DNA from: Letharia columbiana
Taxonomy: Eukaryota; Ascomycota; Lecanoromycetes; Lecanorales; Parmeliaceae
Assembly (NCBI RefSeq): GCF_014066305.1
Contig: NW_023501053.1
Span: 452,501 to 516,500 of the forward strand
Reading direction: 5' to 3'
Length of the DNA: 64,000 bases
In this document: in pieces, positions 34,249 to 47,712 of the stretch
Position numbering within the stretch: the first letter of the stretch is position 1
How the letters are laid out: the number at the start of each line of letters is the position of its first letter
Made by a program: the position numbers and the translations under genes
The notes under the pieces: generated by a model
Databases searched by the model: none
The model's input: the letters and a program-made list of their open reading frames with translations, nothing else
What the model was told of the DNA's origin: nothing

Positions 34249-34290
34249 TACTATAATTATAATAAAAAAGGCTATTATGAAAAGAATTAT
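34249..34290 (+). pseudogene. Gag zinc knuckle with all four ligands changed to Tyr
   Basis: The frame reads YYNYNKKGYYEKNY. The spacing is exactly that of the retroviral-type CX2CX4HX4C knuckle, with the three Cys and the His all as Tyr codons (TGY to TAY, CAY to TAY), the product of RIP on both strands. Confidence 0.75.
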
Positions 34291-34564
34291 ATAATAATTA
34301 TTTAAATCGAGATCGATAAAAAGATCTTTAAAAAAGTATAACTCTACGCGATAGAAATAGATAAAGAATTCGAAATTAATAACGTCGATATTATAGATAA
34401 CGACGATTTTTTATTAAATGTAAAAAATAAATAGCTTCTTTTAAAGTTATAATAAAAGATACTTATAAAATATATTTAATAGATACTCTTAATAACGCTT
34501 TAGTATATCGTTCTTTTTATATATAAATTATACTATCTTTATAAAAGAAAATCTATTTATTTAA

Positions 34565-34630
34565 GAATTTTCTTATAGATAGTAAATATATTAATACTTA
34601 TATAATTATAAACGAGTTCTTAGTTCTAAT
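34565..34630 (+). pseudogene. Aspartic protease remnant of G2
   Basis: The frame reads LIDSKYINTYIIINEF, the position and shape of a gypsy protease LIDSG motif, with Gly changed to Lys (GGA to AAA). The catalytic Asp codon survives. Confidence 0.65.
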
Positions 34631-35469
34631 AATATATAAAGTCTTATATCTAAAATTACTCTTACTATTATAATTTAAATTACTAAGAAATTATAATAAC
34701 TAGATTAAAGTATAAAATAATTAATTATATACTATTTACTTTTTACGATAATAGTAAAAGATTATCGAGAAGAAATATATCTAATATTAATTATATTATT
34801 AAAATATAATATAATAGTTAAAAAATTATAGATAAATAAATATAGAATAGTTTTTAATATATTATAAGATAAGATACTCTTTTTATTTAATCGATATAAT
34901 TATAATAGTAATTAGATATTAATAATAAACGAACTCCTCTTTCTATTAACTTCGAAGCTCTAATTATCTATATTACTTACTTCTTTATCTATTATATTAA
35001 AATAATAAAATCCTCTTCTATCTATCTACGATAATAAGATTAATTTAAATATCTTTTTATTAAATAAGAATAAGAATAGTAAGAAGTCTAAATTTATTAA
35101 TATCGCTAAGATTAATATAGCGATTTACTATTAACTAGCCTGTAAAAAAGATAATAAACTATTTATATTAATAATAAATAAGATCTATAATAACTCGCTA
35201 ATATTATATATACCTTTTATTATCTAAATATCTCGCGATTCTCGTATATTAATTAATAAATTCTATTTCTATAACTTAGAAAAGAAATATAAAAGATATT
35301 ATAATTTTAATTATTCTATTTAAATTAATAATATTAATAAGATTAATTCTAAAAAGATAAAATATAAGCTATCTATAAAGTATTATAACTATTTTAAATT
35401 TACAATAGAATTAATATAAATATACTTTTTTCATATTATTCTTATAATTATAAATTAGAATTTAACGAT

Positions 35470-37150
35470 AATTTTAATAAAATAAAACTTTTAAAAAATA
35501 AGATCTATTTAATATTAGAATATAAATTAAAATAGATAAAGAAGTATCTAAATAAATATCTAAAGAAGGGATTTATAATATTAAGCTATATATTATTCGC
35601 TTTATCTATTCTATTCGTAGAAAAGTCGAATAGAGAATTATATTTTTATATAAACTATCGAAAACTAAACGCTATTATTAAAAGAAATCGATATCTAATC
35701 TTATTAATAAATAAGATTTTAATAAAAATCTAGAAATATAAATATCTTACTCGATTAGATATTATAGCCGCGTTTAATAAACTATATATATACCCCGATA
35801 GCGAGGATTTTACTACTTTTATTATCTTTCTTAAAGTATATAAATATTAAGTTCTTTTCTTCGATCTAATTAATAATCTAATTATATATTAATAATATAT
35901 AAATAATATTCTATTCGAGTATTTAAATAACTTCTATTAGATTTATCTCGATAATATACTTATTTATAATAAGATAAAAAAGAAATATATTTAATATATT
36001 AGATAAATCCTCTAGAAATTAAGAGACGTTAATCTTTAGATAAATATTTTTAAATATAAATTCTATATTTAGAAAATTAAATTTTATAGATCTATTAGTA
36101 TTTATAGACGGGTTATAAATACCTTAGAGGAAATACATGATTAGGGTATATCACATGACTGTATCATTAACTCGATATTTGTTATAACTTTCAATTAACT
36201 TTCAGACAACTTTTCATTAATATTGAATTTTCTATAATAGTCAATTATTCAATATTGAAAACAAATAGATAGTTATTTAGTTATTCCCTTATTATATATT
36301 AAGGTTTAAACTAGTTTGGGTATCTCGCTTCGCTTATAATAGCCTATTAATCAACGTCACGTAATTTATTTTTCGATTTTTAGATTTTTCTCGAAATTTA
36401 ATATATAAGTAAGATATACAGCCTTATAGGGCTGTGGGACTTAAAGAAATTTTCGAAAAATTTTATAAATTACCGCTATTTATTAATTCTCTACTAGTAA
36501 TATATTAATGTATTACTTTATAGCGTAGTATTAAAATAATAATAACTCGATATCTCTTTTATATTCCATTAACTATCCATTAACTATCCATTAATAATAA
36601 ATTCGACTAAATCTTCTATAAATAGGAAGTTTTATATAACTCTATTCGACATACGTTATATAGAACGTAGAATTTGGATGTATCCGGTGTGTAGTCCTTA
36701 TTATACAAATCGTATTATTATTATTAATAACTTATCTATTTTCTATTAATAGTAAATTCCCATATGTAGTAGCTCCCGTAAGGTAGACTTTATTAAAATC
36801 TAGACTATTATCAAATAAACTATATCTATTAATTTTAAAGAGATATTAATATTTATTAAATTTTACAATTTTTATTAATAATTTATTAGAGATTTCTCTA
36901 AAATAGTTAAATTTATAATAAAACTTATCGTAAAAAAGATTATATTTAATTAATCTCTAGTATATTAAGAGATCTTTTATTTTCTAAAAGTTATTATTAT
37001 TAAAGCTTTAATTCTATATTATTTTAGTAAAATAAAAAATATTATTTTAGAGATTAACTCTTTCGATTATATTAACGAAGATATTTTTTTCTAATATAAT
37101 AATAAGAAAGTACTTTACTTAATAATTTTTTATTGTAAGAATCTTACTTT
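35470..37150 (+). pseudogene. Gypsy reverse transcriptase / RNase H start, interrupted
   Basis: Readable motifs are a KKGFI block at 35566, LFVEKSN at about 35617, YRKLNAI at about 35660, YLTRLDIIAAFNKL at about 35740-35785, and the RT box YLDNIL at about 35944 (second Asp of the YxDD motif changed to Asn). The frame stops at about 36106, where a less-mutated insertion begins. It resumes at about 36786 with KVDFIKI, then NFY and FIRDFSKIVK. A LEINSFDY block at about 37040 marks the start of RNase H. Confidence 0.8.
36107..36785. mobile_element. ~680-bp less-RIPped insertion in G2 pol (candidate solo LTR)
   Basis: It splits the reverse transcriptase frame, which resumes on its far side. It keeps CA and TG, for example TATATCACATGACTG (36149-36163) and TTGGATGTATCCGGTGTG. 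Internal CTATAAATAGG (about 36616) resembles a TATA box, and a tandem ATTCCATTAACTATCCATTAACTATCCATTAA lies near 36565-36596. This U3-like layout suggests a solo LTR. The ends TACCTTAGAGG and, reversed, TACCTTACGGG are also weakly inverted, so a MITE is possible. Target duplication was not resolved. Confidence 0.55.
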
Positions 37151-37849
37151 AATTAAATATAACTATTAAATTTATAATAAGAAGTTATTAATTATTATTT
37201 ACTATTTTAAATACTAGCGTCTTAAATTAAAATATATTAATATCTTTATTAAGATCTTCACGAATTATAAGAATTTAATATAATTTATTAAGAAAAGAAA
37301 TCTAAATTATCGTTAAACTCGCTATTTAGATATATTATTTAAATTTAATATAAAAATTATTTATTAATTTAAATTTTAAAATATTAAGATAAATATATTT
37401 ATATAAATAGCTAAGTATAAACTAACTAATTTTAGAAATAAATAATTATATTAATAATATTAAATAATCTTTATTTTTAATTAATTAAATTTAAATAGCG
37501 AAAGTATTAATATATATATAATTAATAATTCTATTTATTATAAGATAATAGAGATTAATAAGAAGAATAACTATTATATAGAAATCTATAACGCTATCGT
37601 CGAAGATAAAAATAAGTTTTAAGAAATTACTCTTAATAAATACTTTATATAAGATAGAGTACTTTACTATAAAAATCGTTTATAAATATTCAATAATATA
37701 TATATTAATATTATTCGAGAGATATACAATTAATTATTCTATAGCTATCTCGAAGTAATATATATCTATAAATTACTTAAAAGGGAGTATTATTAGCGAG
37801 AAATAAAGGCGATAATAATTATCTATATTTAGAATTATTATATTTATTA

Positions 37850-38430
37850 AAAAATTAAAACGCTTTATAATTAGAAGTATAATTTATTATAATCTCTATT
37901 AATTTTATAGAAATAATAATAAAATATATTAATTAATTTTATTATAGACTTATTTATATTTAATAACTATAACGCTATTTAAATAGCGATTAATCGATTT
38001 ATTAAGAAATATTACTATATAGCCTATTTCGATATTAATAAAAATATTATCGCTAAAAAGATAATTAACTTACTACTTAAAGAAGTATTTTATTTATATA
38101 ACTTATTAGCCTTAATAATATTAAATTAAAGCCCTTAATTTATAACTATTATATAGAATTTTTTTTATAAAAAACTAGATATTATAATTAAACTATTAAT
38201 AGCCTTTTACTCTAAAATTAATAAATAAATTAAGCGAGTAAATTAGAATATAAAATATTATCTTTAAATATATTATAATTATATATAGAATAACTAAGTA
38301 AGATAATTATCTATTATCGAGTTTATTAATAATAATACTATCTTATTAACTATTAATATTTTATCTTTTCTTATAAATAAAAGATTTTATTCTTAAATAA
38401 CTTTTAATCTAGATATTATTAATTATAAGA
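37850..38430 (+). pseudogene. Gypsy integrase core of G2, RIP-decayed
   Basis: The plus frame reads AINRFIKKYYYIA near 37987, ending the first core strand, then LLLKEVF, ILN*SP*FI near 38123 (second catalytic Asp to Asn, with stops for Trp/Gln), and YNYI*NN*VR*LSIIEF near 38275-38325. The spacing fits the gypsy integrase core. Confidence 0.7.
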
Positions 38431-39749
38431 TTACTTATAAGCGTTTTAATATTATTTAAATAAAGAATATTATAAATTATATAAAATAAGTTTTTAAGTA
38501 TATTTAAAGTAATATAAATTATATTTAAAAGACTATAATTATATAAATTAATAAATATTAATAAAAGATTATCTTTTAAATAAGCGATAAGATCTTTCTA
38601 AATAGTAAGAATATTATCTTTAATTATTTTTCTTATAAATTAAATTATAAGAGACTTAATTTATTTAAGATTATAGATTTTATAAGAATTTTATATTATC
38701 TAAAACTTCTACTAAGTATAAGAATCTACGATATCTTTTATTTTAATCTCTTAAATTTTATAATAAATAACCCTTTATTAGAATAGATAAACTCTTTACC
38801 GAAATATATTACTATTAATAATTAAATTAAATAGATTATTAAAGAAATACTTTTTTTAAATTATTTAATAGTTATTTTAAGTATTAGATTAAATAAAAAG
38901 ATCTTAATAATAATCTTATCTAATATAATATAAATAATAATAAATTCGAGAATTATTAAGATCTAGCGGATAACTTTTATAAAAGATATCTTAAAATATT
39001 TTATTTTTAAGAAATTAATTAATAGAATAAGAGCCTTTAATAGTAAAAAATTCTCTAGATCAAAACTATCTTAAATACTCCGTTTTTAATTAAATTAAAA
39101 TTATTCGATATCTTCGCTATAGTCTTAATTTTTTATATTCGCGAAGATCTATATTACTTAATAATAACTTTATATTAAATCTATTAAATAAACTTCACTT
39201 ATTAATAAATATTTAAGCGTTTTGCGTTTTTCGAAGTTATAACGCGTTATCTATAGATCTTACTATCGTTATTAATAGTCTTTATTAATATTAATTATAT
39301 AATATCTTATAGAGAAACTTATTAATATTAGATTAGAGTTTTTAGCGTCTACGACTCGATTTAATTTAATTTAATTCGAGAGTTCTCGACTAATTATATC
39401 GCGCTATTTTATAACCTTTCTATTCGCTTAAATATAGATTTAAAAATTACTACTATTTACCCCTACGTTTATAAATACTATTTTTATTATATTATATCGA
39501 TTTCCTTTTAGCTAGATTTTTTATATACATTTATATCTTAGTTAGCGATATCGCTAAAGCGTAAATATAAAGAGCTACTATTATTTCTAATATCTCTTTT
39601 AAAGAAAAATACGATACTATAGATCTCGGATACAATTATTTCTTTACTACTTTTATTATTTTTTAGATATCAAGCGTATATATATATCTATTTTTCTATC
39701 TTTCTACTTACTAATTATAAGATATAATTCTATAAAGAAGAAGAGTAGT

Positions 39750-39937
39750 ATTATAAGCGTATTCTATATCCTTAATATATTACTTAGCCCTCTCACCTAT
39801 TCGAGCCTAGCGTATCTTAACAGAGATATTTATCTACTACTTAATATCTTTCTTTTATTTATATAATTCGATATCTTAGTTATCTTATTTAAAATATCTA
39901 TATTAATATTAATATTATATCTATATCGATTCTAATA
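39750..39937 (+). repeat. LTR of gypsy element G2, right
   Basis: Same sequence and orientation as 32358-32541, with scattered C/T and G/A differences (for example TCACCTATTCG versus TCATCTATTTG). Confidence 0.75.
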
Positions 39938-42900
39938 TATATAAGAGATTTAATAGCTAATTAATAAGTTTTTAATAACTTAGCGAATATTATATAATTA
40001 TTTTTAATGAAAAGCGATTATACGCTAGTCTTTATAGAAGTAAATTATAATTTAAACTTCTATATTTTATAATATCTAAAAAATTATTTAATATAGACTA
40101 ACTAATCTAAACGTAATATTCGATTAATATAATTATAAATTATAATTATATCTAAATAATAATTATAGAAGTCTAAATCGCTTATTTTAAACTTAATATT
40201 AAATATATTTTTAATTCGCTAAATATTAAATTAAGAAGAGTTAATAATAAGAATATTATTTATATAAAGAGCGATAATAATATCGATATTAAGATTAATA
40301 AATATATTATAATTAATATTAATAGAGATAAGACTAATTTTTTATATATAGTTAATAAAGATATTATATTATATATATAAAAATTACTTTAAACTATAGA
40401 GTATCTTATTAAGCTTATAAACTCGCTAAGAATATTTCTTCGAGATAAAACTAATAAGCTATTTTATATAGATTTCTTTTTTAATATTCTTATAGAGGAA
40501 AGCGATTTTAATATTTTAATCTTTAATAGCGATTAAGATAAAGATAGCTTTATAAAATATAAGTTTAATTATTAAGATAAAGGTTTTATTATAATCTAAG
40601 TCTTTATATTATTTAAAATTATATATTATTTAGCGAGCTTTATAGCGAATAACTTTATTATTAAGTTTATATTTTAAGATATAAATCTATTTATTACGAA
40701 GTATAGTACGCTTATAAGATAAATCGATAAGAGTTTAAGTATTATTCTCTTTTAGCGACTCGAATTCTTCGATTATATTATCTTTTTATTACTTATAAAA
40801 AGAATTATTTATAATAATCTCTTTATAGATCTTCGATTTATATAACTCTATATTTATAATTTAAGTAATTATAATATAAAGTATAAGAGAGTTTAAAGAG
40901 AGATTTTAAGAAATTAAATAAGAATAATTAGAATATAAGAGTATATTATTTTATATTATTAAGATAGATTAAGATATAATAATAAAAGTATCTAAGTTAA
41001 AAGAAGTTATTATAAACTTCGAAAATCTTAAAATAAATCTAGATAACTAAATAAGTTTATTTATATCTATTATATTTATAAAAAAAAAATTAATTAAAGA
41101 AAACGCTATAGATCTAGACGTATTCCCCTCTATAATTAAATTATTTAACGATTAAGAAGATATTAGATTAAATAAGAATTTATTCTTTTCTCTATTCTAT
41201 ATAACTTTTAATAAATATATAATATTATTATCTAATAATAATATTTAATAAATATAATTATTATTATAGTTTATAAGAATATCTTTTTAAGTATAATATT
41301 ATTCTTTCTTTTATTTAATAATTAATTTTTTTATTATAATAAAGCTTTTAATTTTAATACGCTTAATATATACTAGATAAAACTTATATTTAATATAAGT
41401 CTTATATAAAATAAGTTTATAATCTATAATAGAATTATAATTATAAAGATAATTTATTATTATTATAAGCTTTAATTAAAACTTCTAATTAATATTAATA
41501 TTTTTTATAATAATATTAATAATACTAAAGAGGATTTAATTAAATTATTTAGCGATTTTATTTTATTCGAAGTTCTCTAATTAAATTAATTTTTAAGTAA
41601 TATTATAATTAATATAATAGATATTAAAATTATAGTTTTTATATTTATCTTTATAATTACTCTATAAATATTTAATAGTATAATTATTATATTTATTATA
41701 ATACTAAAAGCGCTTAAAGATTATAAAGATATTACTTTTTTATTTAATAATTTTAATTTTAAAGCGTTTATTATAGTTATCTAAAAAGATAATAAAGTAT
41801 TTATTTTTATTAAAGTCGCGTAAGATAATAAAGCTATAAATATCGCTATAAATTAAATTATTTAATCTTTTTCTAAGATAAATATAGAATTTATATAGCG
41901 TATTCTTCGCCTTTTTAATAGTATATAAAGCGTAAAACTTTATTTTTATAATCTTTTTAATAAGATCTATATTTTTAAATAATTTAGCGAGCTTTTAAAT
42001 ATTTTAATATCTTAAATAATTTATATAAATATATTAAAGATTAAGAGTTTTTTTATTAATTTTATAAAGCGTTTTATTAAAGTCGAAATTAAAATTAGAG
42101 TTAAAGATATTAAATTTAGCGAAAATAAAAATATCTCTATTTATTAAATTAATCTTTTTTTTATATTTCGAAATAATCTAAAGTATAGCGAACTTTATAT
42201 CTTATTATTTAGATATTAATATAAATATTAATTTAACTTTAAATAATATTAATATAAATATTAATTTCTATATATAAAAGATATATAGATTATTTTTCTA
42301 TAGTTAAGCGATAATATTACGATAATTAATTTTAATATTATTTAAAACGAATTTTATAGATAGACTATTATATATTAATTATTTTTAAAAAATTAAATTT
42401 AGAGATAATTTAAAAAGATAAAGAATATTAATAAAAATTAACTTCTTTTTATTATTATTAATAATAATATTAAAATATACTTTATTAATATTAATAAGAA
42501 TAAAAAAATTCTTAATACTCTTAATTAAATAAATATTATTAATCGCGAAATTAAAGAGATAATATTTAATAAAGATGTCTCGATAGAGAGTAGAGTACTA
42601 TAAATAGATATAATTTAAAATTTATTATATAAATAAGCTATCGAATTTAGCTATATATATAATATATATTTTTCTTTTAATATTAATAAAATTATAATAA
42701 CGCTTCTTACTAAGCTTATAATCTCTATTTTTATTCTTTTTATTATTAAATTTAGAGTTCTTATTATAAATATTACCTCTATTATTATTATCGCTACTAT
42801 TACTTTTATTTTAACTCTTTTTATTAAATTAATCGTACTTCGTTTTAATATAATTATACTTCTTATAATAAGTATAATATTTAATATACTTTTAAATTAT

Positions 42901-44879
42901 ATAACTATTAAGATTAAATATAATTCTATTTTATAACTCGATAATAATAATAAAATCTAAATTATTTAAAATAAAATAGTAAAAGTGTTAAGTAGTAAAG
43001 ATATAGCTAAATTTAGTATACTTAGAAGATAAATTAATAATTATTTAAATAAATTAAGTAATAGCGTACTTTAGCGAGAAGATAAACTTTATATTTATCT
43101 TATTTATTAATTTATAATTTTAAATATAATAAGTAAAATAGATATTATAAACTTTATTTAACTCGATATAAAAGAGAAAAATAAAAAAGTTAGTTTTTAA
43201 TTTTAATTTAAATAATATATTAATAATATTAATATAAATACTTTTAAAGTAAATTATAAAATCTAATATATCTTTATATTAACTAAGATTTAGCTTAAAT
43301 AATTAATAATAGAGATTATTAAGAGTATTAAAATCTTTAAACTTATTATTAATAATAATAGTCTTTTATAAAAAATAGATATTAATTTAACTTTTTAAAT
43401 TTAATAATAAATTATTATTAAGATAACTCTAAATAATATTAATAGTTAATTTTTATTTTAATTTTTATTTAATAAATTTATCTTTAATAATATTAATAAG
43501 CTCTATAATTTTAATATTAAATATATTTTTAATTAAGATAAAAATAATAAAATAGTTTTTTTATTTAATTCTAATAAACTTAATAAAGCGTTACGTTATA
43601 AGATATTAATATATATCTTACTATTATATTTAAAGATTTTTAAATTTTTTAAATTTAATAATATAGAGAGATAGCTTATTAAACTTTATATTTAAATTAA
43701 TTTTTTTTAATATAGTTTTAACTTTAATATATTATTTAAAGCGTAAAGAAATTAAAAGCTTATAAGAGAATTAAATTTAATAGATTATACGATAATATTA
43801 AAAAGATTCTCGCTATTAATTAATTTAAGAAATAATTTATAAGTTAAATTATTAAAAATTATAAAGTTATTAAAAAGATAAATAGATATATAATCGCGTT
43901 CTTAATTTTCTAAACGCTTTTTAAATTAATATTAAACTTTATTTAATACTCGATTATATTAAGAGAAATCGCGCTTAAAGATATATTTATCTATATATAC
44001 TTTATTATATAATATATAAAATTATTTCTAAAAAATATTTAAAGATATAATAAGTATATATAATCTATAATAGCTTTTAGACTTATTTTAAATTATAAAA
44101 GATATTAATAAATAACTATATTTAAAGCGTTTAATATTATCTTAATTAAGAAAAGATATTAATATATAATTATATTTAAAGCGTATAATATTATCTTAAC
44201 TAATATAATTAAATAAAAGATTTTTTTAAGATATAATTAAATTTAAAGATAATTAAATAGATATAAAGTCTATTAAATATATAGAGTCTATATTAAATAG
44301 ATAAATTTAAAAACTTTTTATATTCTTTATCTTTACGCGACGCGGTAATTATATTCTTTATTAATTAAATATCTAATTATTAACTTAATAACTCGTTAGC
44401 TAAGCGATTAATAGTATTAATATAATAATATTTCGTTATAATCTATTTAATTAATATAATTATATTTTAATTAAAAAATAAGAATACTTCTTTATATATT
44501 ACTTCTTTTATAACTATATTATTTCTATTTATAGATTTAATATTCTATAAGCGAAATTAATATTATTTAAAGCGCTTAATTAATTAATTAATTTAATGAA
44601 ATTTTTAATTAACTTAATACTTAAGCTCTTTATTTTAATTTCTTATTTTATAATATAGCGATTAAAGATAGTAATAGCGAGATTTCTATAAGGATTATAA
44701 TTATTATATAATAAGTATAATTTATAATTTAGAGATTTATAAAGCTTAGAAAGTATTATCGAGTTATCTTAAAGTAAATTAATTAGATATTTAATATTAC
44801 GATAATATTATTAAGCGATATAATATTATAATAAAGCTTTCTTTTATTTTTTAAGTATTTAATTAATAAGCTAGCTAAC
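39938..44879. other. RIP-mutated AT-rich DNA, no gene recognised
   Basis: About 4.9 kb with stops in all frames. A ~55-bp tandem duplication lies at about 44099-44210 (AGATATTAATAAATAACTATATTTAAAGCG and its neighbour). If the O repeats are LTRs this is most of that element's interior, but I could not read gag-pol here. Confidence 0.5.
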
Positions 44880-45053
44880 TTATAAGTAATATATTAAATA
44901 AATATCTACGATCTAGATTTATAATCTATTAAAAGTAGTAGATAAAATACTTAATTAATTAGATCTAACTATAAAAGAGCATTACGAATATATATCGTTA
45001 AGCCTCGATAAACCTTTCTCGTCTCAACTAACCTTTCAATTTAGTTAGATTAT
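44880..45053 (+). repeat. LTR-like direct repeat O, right copy
   Basis: Same orientation as 19830-20013. It shares TATTAAAAGTAGTAGATAAA (44937), CGTTAAGCCTCGATAAACC and TCAACTAACCTTTCAATT. Confidence 0.6.
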
Positions 45054-45276
45054 ATTTGATAGTTTATAGTCTTTTAATTTTAAAGAGACTTTACTATAAT
45101 AGCGTAGTTAATAATATAATTATATAGTTAATCTATTATTTCTAAATAGATTTCTAACTTAAGAAGAGTTTTCGAAAATAAGAGAATTTAATAATTACTT
45201 ATAATTTATTCTTAATAATTTAAAATTTAAGAGAATTAACTTTTTATTTAAGTAAATATATTATTATAATAATATA

Positions 45277-45424
45277 TAATTTTATTATATCTTTATATCT
45301 ATTAAGAAGATATCTTAATAAGAACCTTAGCTTAGTATTATAAGTAGTTACTTCTTAATAGAAGAATAATTATCTTTACTATATATTACTTATTATACTT
45401 ATATTTTTATATTACTCTTATAAT
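45277..45424 (+). repeat. LTR of gypsy element G3, left
   Basis: About 150-160 bp match 52271-52431. Shared core: CTATTAAGAAGATATCTTAA then TAAGAACCTTAGCTTAG and TATAAGTAGTTACTT. It contains the palindrome TTAAGATATCTTCTTAA (mirror-like) in both copies. Confidence 0.75.
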
Positions 45425-47635
45425 ATAATAGTAATATTATTATTCGATATTAATTAACTATCGAATAATTTAGAAGCTTCTCTATTATTATTTATTTATT
45501 TAATAATACTTTATTACTTAATTCTTTATAGCTATTCTACTATCTAAGCCTTTCGCTAATACTCTTTTATTTATTAATTAAAGTCTTTACTATCTTATTA
45601 ATCTAATAAGTAATTTTAATCTAATAGAATATCTTCTTAATATCGATATTATTTATATTTATATTAATTAAAAAATAATTATACTAGCCTTTTAAATTAA
45701 CGACTTTATTAAAATAGTATATTTATATCTTAATCTATTAAAGTCTTTAATAGTATCTATAATCCGATATTTTATTATTTATATTCTTAAACCCTTAGAG
45801 CTATTAAGACTTTTATCTATATTATAAAATAATAAAATAAGAACTAGATTTAATTTTTTAGAATTTAAGTTATTAATATTATAACTATTAGATTAAACTA
45901 TTAATAAATCTTTTTTTTATAAGATAATTAGAGATTTTAAATTTTTATTATATAGCTAATAAAGCTATTAAAATCTTCTTTAACTAATATTATTTTATTA
46001 AATTTATCTTTATTAAGCTCTCTCTTACTAGCTATATAAGAATTATTAAATCTTATTTAAATAAAAAGTTTTATATTAATAAGCTTATCTAGTAAATATT
46101 CTTTTTCTATATTTAAGATCTCTATAGAGATTATAATTTATAATAATATTATAACTTCTAACTCTTCTCTTAATTATTAATAGCTTTAATAAGATATTAA
46201 TAATATTATCTAAAGAGCTATTATTTAAATATTATAGAATCTATAAATATTATTTAACTCTATAAACTCTATAGAATAATTAGAGCTATAAGATTTATCT
46301 AAAAAACTATCTATCTTATTAAATACCTTCAATTAATAAAATCTATCGAATCTTAATTACTTTAACTTCTATTTCGATAAATTCTATAAAGAAGATAAGA
46401 TCGTTATAATTAATAAAGATATCTACTTTTATAGCGTTATTCTTTTTATAAAATAACTATAAGATATAGTTATTATAAAAGACTTTTTTATAATTAAAGT
46501 TAATTTTAATATAATATTAAGAGATATAGCGTTATTATAATATATTATTAAATTATTAGATCTTAAAAAGCTTAATCTATAGATAGATAACGATATTAAA
46601 AAATAATATAAGATATTATTAAGATAATTTAAGAAATTAATTAAAATAATACTCGCTTATTTTATTATTAAGAAGTATACTCTAATAAACGTATATAATA
46701 GAAGAGAGCCTTCGGGCTATATATAAGTAGTTATTTATTATATTAAGTCTATTAATATAGATAATATTAAAAATTAATTAATATTTATCTATTAAGATAT
46801 TATAATAAACTTATATATTTTTATAAACTTATTATCTATTATAATATTAATTTCTTTATTTATTTAAATATTTAAATTAAAGAAAAATATATAGTTTAAG
46901 ATATTTAGATTATTTTATTAAAGATTTTAATAAAGCTAATTACTATAGTAATAATATAATAATTAAATCTTTTAATAATTTTTTTAATAAGATTAATTAA
47001 ATATTAATTATTAAGATTAGTAAAACTATAAAAATTAATTATTTAACTTTTTTTAATTTTAATTCTATTTATAATAGTCTTCTAGCTACTAAAATAGATC
47101 TTATAATAAAAAATAATACGCTTATAATAATTAATAGTATAATTATTAATTAAATTAGTAATACGCTCTTCCTAAAGATAATTATTCGCTTATTATACCG
47201 CTATATCTTTAAATTCATTAATTCTTTAAGTATATTAGATTCGATATTCTCAAATTAATTTAAGTAATTAAACCCTTTTTAAGATAAAAGGTTTTTAAGA
47301 TAAAATGATTATAACTATTAAAGTAATAGAGATAAGTAACTATAATAGCTATAAGGTATCTATTATAGCTAGATCGCTATTTATTAAGCTAATTATAATA
47401 ATTAAATAATTTATAATTAAGCTAATTATATTAATAAGAATTAATCTAATATTTTTTAAGAGTATAATAAAGTATAAGAAGCTTATTAAGGCGAATTATC
47501 TAAGAAAAACTTCGCTAATAATTATAAAGAATAGCTATATAAAGAGATCTATATTAACTTCGTCGATATTTATATAATCTATTAAAACTACGATATATTA
47601 TTTATATCTAAAATAAAACTTTATAAATATTTATA

Positions 47636-47712
47636 AAAGAGTTATTTATAAGAGCCTTTTATAGTTAAGTAGAAGAGTTATTTATAAGAGCCTTTTATAG
47701 CTAAGTAGAAGC
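47636..47712. repeat. Tandem duplication inside G3
   Basis: AAGAGTTATTTATAAGAGCC followed by TTTTATAGTTAAGTAG is repeated immediately (about 39-bp unit), with a partial third copy (AAGCCTTTTAT). Confidence 0.75.

Larger units (their letters stand above)
32358..39937 (+). mobile_element. Ty3/gypsy LTR retrotransposon G2, RIP-inactivated
   Basis: About 7.6 kb bounded by ~185-bp LTRs. In plus-strand order I can read a gag zinc knuckle (34.25 kb), protease (34.57 kb), reverse transcriptase (35.5-36.1 kb, resuming after a 0.68-kb insertion at 36.79 kb), RNase H start (about 37.05 kb) and integrase (about 37.9-38.4 kb). The order protease-RT-RNase H-integrase defines Ty3/gypsy rather than copia. 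Every frame is broken by stops. Confidence 0.8.
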
